From contig JACDGO010000150.1 in assembly GCA_013821585.1 (NCBI GenBank), positions 1-5,809 of the forward strand: DNA of 5,809 bases. The letters run 5' to 3'. This stretch comes from Sphingomonadaceae bacterium (GTDB taxonomy: Bacteria > Pseudomonadota > Alphaproteobacteria > Sphingomonadales > Sphingomonadaceae). A program made the position numbers and the translations under genes. The notes under the pieces are model-generated. The model was not told the origin of the DNA and did not search any database. It was given only the letters and a program-made list of their open reading frames with translations. Below are positions 1 through 5,154 of the stretch, piece by piece (the first letter of the stretch is position 1; every line of letters starts with the position of its first letter).

Positions 1-347
1 GGCCAGTTGAGATAGCCCGCGAACGGGTCGCCTTGCGGCACGCCGTCGAGCAGAACCAGCGCGCGGCTCGCCGCGTTGCCGCCAAGCCCGCGCAACGTCA
101 CGCCCTGGCTCGTCGGGCTCGCCGAGCGCGCGTCGCTGCGCCGGAATTCCTGCAGCCCCGCGACGTCGCGCAACGCGTCCTCGACGCGCCCGCTCGCCGT
201 CGATTGCAGCCGGTCGCTCTCGATCGCGACCACGTCATAGACCGGATCGCTAAGCGGATCCTCGAGGCCCTGTCCCGTGACGACGATGTCCTGCGCGTGT
301 ACGGCGCACGGCAGCGCCACAAGCAGGCTAAACGGGCTGAACCGCAT
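1..347 (-). CDS. TonB-dependent outer-membrane receptor, N-terminal part (partial; runs off left edge)
   Basis: Only the first 115 residues are present; the plug domain continues and the beta-barrel lies outside the window. Residues 1-18 form a signal peptide (hydrophobic core SLLVALPCAV, likely cleavage after VHA). The mature protein opens with QDIVVTG, a typical alphaproteobacterial TonB box at residues 21-25. The plug follows, with VEDALRDVAGLQ (55-66), a TLRGLGGN segment (84-91) and ALVLLDGVPQGDPF (96-109), all hallmark plug motifs. Such receptors import siderophores, cobalamin, glycans or other scarce ligands using TonB-ExbBD energy; nothing here identifies the ligand. The start at 347 lies 20 bases inside the end of the upstream glutathione transferase gene. 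No Shine-Dalgarno is visible before it, so translation probably depends on ribosomes finishing that gene. It is the fourth gene seen in the minus-strand operon. Family assignment is firm, substrate unknown. Confidence 0.93.
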   Translation of the reverse strand, partial: MRFSPFSLLVALPCAVHAQDIVVTGQGLEDPLSDPVYDVVAIESDRLQSTASGRVEDALRDVAGLQEFRRSDARSASPTSQGVTLRGLGGNAASRALVLLDGVPQGDPFAGYLNW

Positions 348-957
348 CGGGATGCGCGCGCGCGAACGAATCGAGCGCGCACGCCGCCGCGTCGATGGTG
401 ACGAGGCGCGGGAACGGCGCGAGATCGACCTTCAGCCGCCGCGCGTTGAACATCTGCGGGACGAGGCAGATGTCGGCAAGCCCCGGCGCGTCGCCGCCGA
501 GGAACCGCCCTTCCCCTGCCTGCGCTTCCAGCGCCGCGAACCCGTCGGCCACCCAATGCCGATACCACGCATCGCGCGCCTCGACCGCGACGCTCAGCTC
601 GCGATCGAGATAGCGCAGCACGCGCAAATTGTTGAGCGGGTGGATGTCGCACGCGATCGCCAGCGCTAGCGCTAGGACGCGGGCGCGCGCGGCGGGGTCG
701 CGGGGGACCAGCGGCGGCGCCTCGACCTTCGCGTCGAGGTAATCGATGATCGCGAGGCTCTGCGTCAGGCTGTGCCCGTCGATCTCGAGCAAGGGCACGA
801 AATGCTGCGGATTCTTCTGCACGAATGCTGCATCATGCTGCGCGTTCTCGACGAGGTTCGTCGGCGCGACCTCGTAAGCGATGCCCTTCATGTTGAGCGC
901 GATCCGCACGCGGTAACAGGCCGACGAGCGGAAATAGTCGTAAAGAACGGGCGTCAT
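328..957 (-). CDS. maiA: Maleylacetoacetate isomerase / zeta-class glutathione S-transferase
   Basis: A 209-residue cytosolic protein, the usual length for this family. The thioredoxin-fold N-terminal half carries SSACYRVRIAL (11-21), the zeta-class active-site motif. It also has the cis-proline at V54-P55 and the glutathione-binding Gln66-Ser67 in LTQS. The C-terminal helical half has DIHPLNNLRVL (104-114), which is highly diagnostic, and a late GLADICLVPQ helix (159-168). The family isomerises maleylacetoacetate to fumarylacetoacetate in the tyrosine/homogentisate pathway, but relatives act on maleylpyruvate or halogenated acids. At the position of the human catalytic cysteine (SSCS) this protein has Ala13, with Cys14 next to it; bacterial members vary here, so activity is still likely. 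None of the usual partners (hmgA, fahA, hpd) is nearby. The start overlaps the cytochrome stop as ATGA, with no strong Shine-Dalgarno, suggesting translational coupling. The family call is solid; the exact substrate and therefore the symbol are less certain. Confidence 0.88.
   Translation of the reverse strand: MTPVLYDYFRSSACYRVRIALNMKGIAYEVAPTNLVENAQHDAAFVQKNPQHFVPLLEIDGHSLTQSLAIIDYLDAKVEAPPLVPRDPAARARVLALALAIACDIHPLNNLRVLRYLDRELSVAVEARDAWYRHWVADGFAALEAQAGEGRFLGGDAPGLADICLVPQMFNARRLKVDLAPFPRLVTIDAAACALDSFARAHPDAVQPV
954..957 (-). promoter_or_regulatory. ATGA stop/start overlap coupling the cytochrome to maiA
   Basis: The minus-strand ATGA contains the maiA start (ATG) and the cytochrome stop (TGA). 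No good Shine-Dalgarno precedes this ATG, which fits re-initiation by the ribosome that just finished the cytochrome gene. Confidence 0.8.
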
Positions 958-1922
958 CGCGCGGGCATTTCGTTGATCCACGCGCTGAGCATCGCCACCG
1001 CCTCCTTGTGCACCGTCGCGCGGCCGAGTTCGGGCATCGCGACGCCCGGTTCGGTCGATTCCATGCGAAAGATCAGGATCGAGCGTTCGGGGTGACCGGG
1101 GTCGATCGCGAAGTCGCGCCCGCCGCTTCCCCTGCCCGCCGCGACCGGGCGCTTGCCGATCCCGCGCGCGGTCGGGTCGGTCTCCTGCCAGGTCAGGAAC
1201 AGGCCGGAGTTGCTCGCCGCGCCCTTGGGGTTGTGGCAATGCCCGCAATTGACGTCGAGATAGGCGCGCGCGCGACCGTCGAGCGGGGCGCCCGAATCGT
1301 CCCAGCGTGGAATCTTCAGCCCGTCCGGCGCAGCTTGGATCAGCCCTGCCTGTCGCCACGTCGCGAGTTGCGCGCCGTCGATGTTGCGCGCCTTCGGCCC
1401 GATCGGCACGACCGCGCCCGACAGCGCGTGGCATTCCTTGCACTGGTTGACGTTGGGAATCTTGTAGCTGATCGCCTCGCCGTTCGCGACCGCGTCGACG
1501 CGCGTGCCGCTGCGCATGAGCATCGCCTCTGTCCCTTGCACGTTCCAGACATAGGGCAACGCCACCCACCCCGAAGGCCGGTGGAGCAGCAGCCGCGTCT
1601 CGATCTTCCGTGCGCCATAACGGAACGTCTTGATGAACGCCGACCCCACCGGAAAATCGATCAGCCCGTCGCCATTCGCATGGGCGGTCTGTCCGGCGGG
1701 TACGAACACGAAGCGGTCCTTGTCGGTGTAGTCGGAAAATAGCGGCGTGTTCAGATGATAGGGCGTCACCCGCGCGTTCGGCTGAACGCCTGTGAAGAAG
1801 CGGAAATCGGATAGCTTGGGCGGCAGCGCGTCCCCGGTGATCAGATCGGCGGCGACACCCTGCGGCGGGCTGGCGCTGACGAGCGCGAGCCACAGCGAGG
1901 CCACCGATGCCAAGCGGATCAC
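954..1922 (-). CDS. SO2930 (HNE_0200) family diheme c-type cytochrome, secreted
   Basis: A 322-residue exported protein with two covalent heme c sites: CKECH at residues 161-165 (bases 1428-1442) and CGHCH at 226-230 (bases 1233-1247). Residues 1-25 look like a Sec signal peptide, with cleavage near ASA or VAA. The conserved N-terminal half has TPYHLNTPLFSDY (53-65), DFPVGSAFIKTF (89-100) and WVALPYVWNVQGTEA (119-133). NVNQCKECH and PIGPKARNID (173-182) follow, then RARAYLDVNCGHCHNPKG (217-234). Met296 in AMPELGR is a likely axial ligand of the second heme. This order matches the NCBI/TIGR family named for SO2930 and HNE_0200, recalled as usually adjacent or fused to a parallel beta-helix protein, exactly as here. 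It should carry electrons in the periplasm; its partners and reaction are unknown. The start is GTG at 1922, supported by GGAGG 10 bases upstream and by the GTGA overlap with the preceding gene. Confidence 0.93.
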   Translation of the reverse strand: MIRLASVASLWLALVSASPPQGVAADLITGDALPPKLSDFRFFTGVQPNARVTPYHLNTPLFSDYTDKDRFVFVPAGQTAHANGDGLIDFPVGSAFIKTFRYGARKIETRLLLHRPSGWVALPYVWNVQGTEAMLMRSGTRVDAVANGEAISYKIPNVNQCKECHALSGAVVPIGPKARNIDGAQLATWRQAGLIQAAPDGLKIPRWDDSGAPLDGRARAYLDVNCGHCHNPKGAASNSGLFLTWQETDPTARGIGKRPVAAGRGSGGRDFAIDPGHPERSILIFRMESTEPGVAMPELGRATVHKEAVAMLSAWINEMPAR

Positions 1923-1937
1923 TTGATCGCCGCCTCC
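1919..1937 (-). promoter_or_regulatory. Ribosome binding site and GTGA overlap that decide the cytochrome start
   Basis: On the minus strand GGAGG (1937-1933) lies inside the last codons of the beta-helix gene, 10 bases before GTG (1922-1920). The GTG shares bases with the TGA stop of that gene (GTGA, 1922-1919). No upstream ATG in this frame gives a better signal peptide. Confidence 0.75.
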
Positions 1938-3115
1938 ATCGACGCCGGGAGCACAACCGCTTTCGGCTCGACGATCGCCGGGCCGCCCGACAAATCGACC
2001 GGTGCTGGTTTCGCCTGCTCGACGGGCGTCAGCGCCTCGGCGAGCCCGAGCGACACGACGCCGACCTTTTCGCGCACCTGGATGTTGGTCCGCGCGCGCC
2101 CGCCCGCGCCATCCCAGAAGATCGGCGTCAGGCTGCCGCCCATCGCCGCCGCAAGCTCTTTGCCGCCGACGAAGCCCGGCGCCCAGCCCGCGCGGCCATG
2201 GATGTTGTCACGCACCACCACGTCATGCGGCAGCGGGTCGTAGCGTGGATCGGTGAAAGGCCGCTTGTAGGCGACGACCATCACGTTGACCGTCGCATTG
2301 TCGCCCAATGTGTTGCCGAACACATGGACGTCGCGGTTGGCCATCACCATCACGCCGGTGCCGTTGGGGACGCTCGCGACGATATTGCCCTTCGGCGCGA
2401 AGTTCGGCGTGTCGTTGGCGACGACGCGGTTGTTGAAGACGCGGATCGTATTGCCGCCCGTCTGCGGCAGATTGGGCAGGTCGAACACCAGGATGCCGCC
2501 GGCATTGTGCGTCGAGAGGTTGTCGTGGACGTCGGCCTCGAAGCTGTTCTCGATCTCGATCCCGGCGACATTATATTCGGCGGTCGAGTTGCGAACGATA
2601 ATATGCCGCGACTGGCCGACGTAGATCCCCGCGTCCGACGCGCCCCTGACCGTGACATGGTCGATCAGGACGTCCTGGCTCGCGACCGGATAGACGCCGT
2701 AAGCGCCGTTGGTCGGCTTGGGGCCGCCCGTCCATTCGACACGCAGGTCGTGATAGACGATGCGGTCCGCGCCCTTCGACTTGATCGCGTCGCCGCGCGC
2801 GTCCTCGACCGCGAAGCCGGTGAGCACCACGTCGTCGGAGGTCACGAGCAGCCCTTCTCCGCTCGCCTTCTGCCCCTTGAAATCGAGCACCGTCGCACCC
2901 AGCCCCGCGCCCCTGATCGTCACGCGGTCGACGTCGAGCGACAGCCCGTCGGTCAGCGCGAAGCGCCCGCTGCCAAGCCGCACGACATCGCCGGGCTTCG
3001 CATCGATCAGCGCGGTCTGGAGCCGTTCCTGCGCATTCGGCCCCGCGGCCACGTCGATGGTGCGCGCGGACACAGGGAGTGCGAACAGGGCCAGCGCGAG
3101 CAGCAAATGTCTCAT
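1919..3115 (-). CDS. Secreted parallel beta-helix repeat protein, partner of the SO2930-type cytochrome
   Basis: A 398-residue exported protein. Residues 1-17 form a Sec signal peptide (LLLALALFALPVSA). A short N-terminal unit resembling pectate-lyase-type helices follows: ALIDAKPGDVVRLGSGRFAL (35-54) and VTIRGAGLGATVLDF (65-79). Residues about 90-300 are a run of roughly 20-25 residue turns with V/I-rich strands and Asn ladders, such as DVLIDHVTVRG, HIIVRNSTAEYN, AGIEIENS and IRVFNNRV. These are the signature of a right-handed parallel beta-helix. The region after about 330 is less regular. Helices of this type bind or cleave polysaccharides in other families, but no lyase or hydrolase active site is recognisable. 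The family (TIGR03805-like, from memory) has no assigned function and typically pairs with the cytochrome encoded next. It is probably periplasmic or surface-exposed. The start at 3115 is preferred over ATG at 3136 because AAGGA sits 5 bases upstream and the signal peptide begins there. Confidence 0.9.
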   Translation of the reverse strand: MRHLLLALALFALPVSARTIDVAAGPNAQERLQTALIDAKPGDVVRLGSGRFALTDGLSLDVDRVTIRGAGLGATVLDFKGQKASGEGLLVTSDDVVLTGFAVEDARGDAIKSKGADRIVYHDLRVEWTGGPKPTNGAYGVYPVASQDVLIDHVTVRGASDAGIYVGQSRHIIVRNSTAEYNVAGIEIENSFEADVHDNLSTHNAGGILVFDLPNLPQTGGNTIRVFNNRVVANDTPNFAPKGNIVASVPNGTGVMVMANRDVHVFGNTLGDNATVNVMVVAYKRPFTDPRYDPLPHDVVVRDNIHGRAGWAPGFVGGKELAAAMGGSLTPIFWDGAGGRARTNIQVREKVGVVSLGLAEALTPVEQAKPAPVDLSGGPAIVEPKAVVLPASMEAAIK

Positions 3116-3125
3116 CGGTTTCCTT
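3116..3125 (-). promoter_or_regulatory. Ribosome binding site deciding the beta-helix start
   Basis: Minus-strand AAGGA (3125-3121) stands 5 bases before ATG at 3115. The alternative upstream ATG at 3136 would add MQRRRKP, has no comparable site, and would displace the signal peptide. Confidence 0.7.
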
Positions 3126-3138
3126 CGACGTTGCATCG

Positions 3139-3167
3139 ACTATTGCACCCGCGCCGCTTTTCGCCAA
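3139..3167 (-). promoter_or_regulatory. Candidate sigma-70-type promoter for the four-gene operon
   Basis: On the minus strand TTGGCG (3167-3162) and AATAGT (3144-3139) are separated by exactly 17 bases. Each matches 4 of 6 consensus positions. Transcription would start about 20-25 bases before the beta-helix ATG, leaving room for its AAGGA site. It lies in the only gap upstream of the operon. A match this weak can occur by chance, so this is an inference. No equally good plus-strand promoter for the DUF2147 gene was seen in the same 62-base gap. Confidence 0.35.
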
Positions 3168-3177
3168 GGGCGGCGCG

Positions 3178-3591
3178 ATGTGGAAATCCGTCGCCGCGCT
3201 CGCGGCTTGTGCGCTTGCCGCCCCCGCCATGGCCGCGATCCCCGTCAGCGGAAAATGGCTCACCGCCGAGCGCGATTCCGTTATCGAGATCGGAGTCTGC
3301 GGCGGCACGCTCTGCGGCCATGTCGCGCGCATTCTGAAGGGGCCGCCCGGCGGCAAGCCCGCGGTCGACAGCAACAATCCCGATCCGGCGTTGCGCGCCC
3401 GGCCGATCCGGGGGCTGACCATCCTCTCGGGCTTCACCAGTGACGGCGAGGCTTGGGAGGGCCGCATCTATGACCCGAAATCGGGCAAGACCTATCGCTC
3501 GAAGCTCGCGCGCAATCCCGACGGCACGCTGAAGGTGCAGGGCTGCATCGGTCCGTTCTGCCGGACGATGACGTGGACCGCCGTCAACTGA
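3178..3591 (+). CDS. DUF2147 family secreted protein
   Basis: A 137-residue small exported protein. Residues 1-19 are a signal peptide ending AMA, followed directly by the conserved domain. Family features are visible in order: SGKW (24-27), VIEIGVCGGTLCGHV (35-49), DSNNPDPALRARPIRGL (64-80), GEAWEGRIYDPKSGKTYRSK (90-109) and GCIGPFCRTMTW (122-133). Four cysteines (41, 46, 123, 128) form two close pairs and could make disulfides in the periplasm. The domain is predicted to be a small beta-rich, lipocalin-like barrel; no biochemical function is established to my knowledge. The start at 3178 is preferred over ATG at 3079. It has AAGGG (3166-3170) 7 bases upstream and begins the signal peptide, while the longer version would overlap the divergent beta-helix gene. 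It is transcribed away from the operon on its left, and its stop overlaps the convergent permease gene by 8 bases. Confidence 0.92.
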   Translation: MWKSVAALAACALAAPAMAAIPVSGKWLTAERDSVIEIGVCGGTLCGHVARILKGPPGGKPAVDSNNPDPALRARPIRGLTILSGFTSDGEAWEGRIYDPKSGKTYRSKLARNPDGTLKVQGCIGPFCRTMTWTAVN

Positions 3592-5005
3592 CCAGACTGC
3601 GCCGCCGCGCATAGCCGAAATAGACGAGCAGCCCGAAGCCGTTCCACACGAAGAACGAAACCTGCGTGATCGCCTGGAGGCTGGTGAACAGATAGAGGCA
3701 GCCGAGGATCGCCGCCGGACAGACGAGGATCGCCGCGGGCGTGCGGAATGAACGCCTTCGCCCCGGCTCGCGCCGCCGTAGCACCAGCACGCATGCCGCG
3801 ACCGCGGTGAACGCGCACAGCGTTCCCGCGTTGGCGAGGCTGGCGATCAGCGCGAGCGGGGAGACCCCTGCGATCGCCGCGACGAACACCGCCGTCAACA
3901 GCGTGATCCGCGCCGGCGTCCCGCGCCCCGAAACCTTGGCGAGTCCCATCGGCAGGAACCCGTCGCGCGCCATCACCAGGAAGATGCGGCTCTGCCCGTA
4001 GAGGAATGCGAGCAGCACCGTCGGCAGCGCGATCGCCGCAGCCGCCGCGACCACCGTCGCGACGCCGCCGCGCCCAATCCCGCGCAGGATCAGCGCGAGC
4101 GGCTCCGGGCTGTTGGCGAAGGCGGTGAAGCTCAATGCGCCGACCGCCGTCGCCGCGACGATCATGTAGATGATCGTGCACGCGACCATCGATCCGACGA
4201 TGCCGATGGCAAGGTCGCGCTCGGGGTTCTTCGCTTCCTCGGCAGCGGTCGAGATCGCGTCGAAGCCGTAGAAGGCGAAGAAGATTATCGCGCTTGCCGC
4301 CATCATCCCGTGCTTCACGCCGTCGCTCCCTGCGACGCTGCCATAGCCGAACGGCGCGAACGGATGGAGGTTCGCCGGATTGAAACGCGGCAAGGCGACC
4401 GCGACGAACAGCGCGAGCGTGACGAGCTTCAGGATGACGAGTGCGGTGTTGAGGTTCGCGCTTTCTTTCGTTCCGAGCATCAGCAGCCCCGCAACCACCG
4501 CGATGATGAAGATCGCGGGCACGTTGATGCCCCATTGCGTGATCGCGCCATCGACCACGGTGGGGCCATGCGTCAGCACGTCGGGCAAATGCGCGCCGAC
4601 GCCGCCGAGGAATCCCACCGCATAGCCCGACCATCCGACCGCGACTGTCGCGACGACGAGTGTGTATTCGAGGATCAGCGACCAGCCGACCACCCAGGCG
4701 AACACCTCGCCCAGCACCGCATAGCTGTAGGTGTAGGCGCTTCCCGACGCGGGCATCATCGTCGCCATCTCGGCATAGGCGAGCGCCGCGCAGGCGCAGA
4801 TGGCGCCAGCCGCCGCGAACGACACCAGCACCGCCGGCCCCGCGCGGTCCGCGCCGACGCCGATCAGCGTGAGGATCCCGGTCCCGACGATCGCCCCCAC
4901 CCCGAGCGCGAGCAGATGCGGCCATGAAAGCGTCCGCGCGAGCCGCTGGTGCGCGGGCAGGTCGGAAGCGGGCACTATGATCTTGCGGCGGACGAGTGAA
5001 TGCAT
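3584..5005 (-). CDS. APC-superfamily amino acid permease
   Basis: A 473-residue inner-membrane transporter with about 12 hydrophobic segments, normal for the family. The unwound first transmembrane segment carries GAIVGTGI (37-44), the backbone site where APC carriers bind the amino group of the substrate. Other landmarks are AYAEMATMMPASGSAYTYSY (76-95), KNPERDLAIGI (259-269) after FFAFYGFDAIS, and GQSRIFLVMARDGFLP (337-352). This pattern is that of YfnA/YhdG-like and cationic-amino-acid-transporter-like permeases. They move amino acids by proton symport or exchange; the specific substrate cannot be read from sequence. The start at 5005 is chosen over ATG at 5080 because AGGGGAG sits 9 bases upstream and residue 1 then opens the usual short cytoplasmic tail. 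The gene stands alone, divergent from the TPR gene and convergent with the DUF2147 gene. Its Shine-Dalgarno lies in an inverted repeat, which may regulate translation. Confidence 0.94.
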   Translation of the reverse strand: MHSLVRRKIIVPASDLPAHQRLARTLSWPHLLALGVGAIVGTGILTLIGVGADRAGPAVLVSFAAAGAICACAALAYAEMATMMPASGSAYTYSYAVLGEVFAWVVGWSLILEYTLVVATVAVGWSGYAVGFLGGVGAHLPDVLTHGPTVVDGAITQWGINVPAIFIIAVVAGLLMLGTKESANLNTALVILKLVTLALFVAVALPRFNPANLHPFAPFGYGSVAGSDGVKHGMMAASAIIFFAFYGFDAISTAAEEAKNPERDLAIGIVGSMVACTIIYMIVAATAVGALSFTAFANSPEPLALILRGIGRGGVATVVAAAAAIALPTVLLAFLYGQSRIFLVMARDGFLPMGLAKVSGRGTPARITLLTAVFVAAIAGVSPLALIASLANAGTLCAFTAVAACVLVLRRREPGRRRSFRTPAAILVCPAAILGCLYLFTSLQAITQVSFFVWNGFGLLVYFGYARRRSLVS

Positions 5006-5014
5006 GGCGGTCGG

Positions 5015-5040
5015 CTCCCCTGGCGCCTTACCTAGGGGAG
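5015..5040 (-). promoter_or_regulatory. Inverted repeat enclosing the permease ribosome binding site
   Basis: In the minus-strand transcript CUCCCCU (5040-5034) can pair perfectly over 7 bp with AGGGGAG (5021-5015) across a 12-base loop. The 3' arm is the Shine-Dalgarno, 9 bases before the AUG at 5005. When folded, the hairpin would hide the ribosome binding site. Five of seven pairs are G-C. The repeat is seen directly; a regulatory role is inferred. Any strong Shine-Dalgarno may find a chance complement. Confidence 0.45.
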
Positions 5041-5154
5041 TGTCCGTAAAATGGAAATTGCTGCCTGCCGGTACGCACATGCGGTTTTACGATACACTCT
5101 ATGCGCGCAGTCGCCGCAGGCGTATTATCCGCCGGACTCACCAAGTGGCATCCG
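5041..5154. other. Divergent intergenic region between permease and TPR genes
   Basis: This stretch, together with the hairpin next to it, must hold the promoters of both divergent genes. A plus-strand TACACT at 5093-5098 could be a -10 element but lacks a convincing -35. No EcfG-type pair (GGAAC then CGTT at 16-17 bases) was found. The reading frame of the TPR gene stays open through this stretch, including an in-frame ATG at 5101. Confidence 0.4.

Noticed and set aside
662..673. Perfect 12-base palindrome AGCGCTAGCGCT
   Set aside because: It encodes the Leu-Ala-Leu-Ala run of the glutathione transferase; codon repetition explains it, and no second copy was noticed.
1008..1742. Plus-strand frame of 244 codons opposite the cytochrome
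   Set aside because: No domain and Arg/Ala/Asp-rich composition, while the opposite strand has two heme motifs in a recognised family.
328..1956. 542-codon minus-strand frame that could suggest a fusion ending in the glutathione transferase
   Set aside because: Only the last 209 residues are the transferase. The part before 957 is Arg-rich out-of-frame translation of the cytochrome gene, so there is no fusion.
1907..3337. Long plus-strand open frame (476 codons) opposite the beta-helix gene
   Set aside because: Its translation is Arg/Asp/His-rich with no recognisable domain. It is the antisense shadow of a clear beta-helix gene with signal peptide and ribosome binding site, as is common in GC-rich DNA.
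4310..4927. Plus-strand frame of 205 codons opposite the permease
   Set aside because: Highly charged, low-complexity translation antisense to transmembrane segments of a well-supported permease.
5053..5086. Possible EcfG-type stress promoter (GGAAA ... CGGTT) before the TPR gene
   Set aside because: The spacing between the two elements is 24 bases instead of 16-17, and both deviate from consensus.
5101..5154. Upstream in-frame ATG at 5101 as the TPR gene start
   Set aside because: It would put 18 residues ahead of a normal signal peptide and has no Shine-Dalgarno. The ATG at 5155 is preferred, though not proven.
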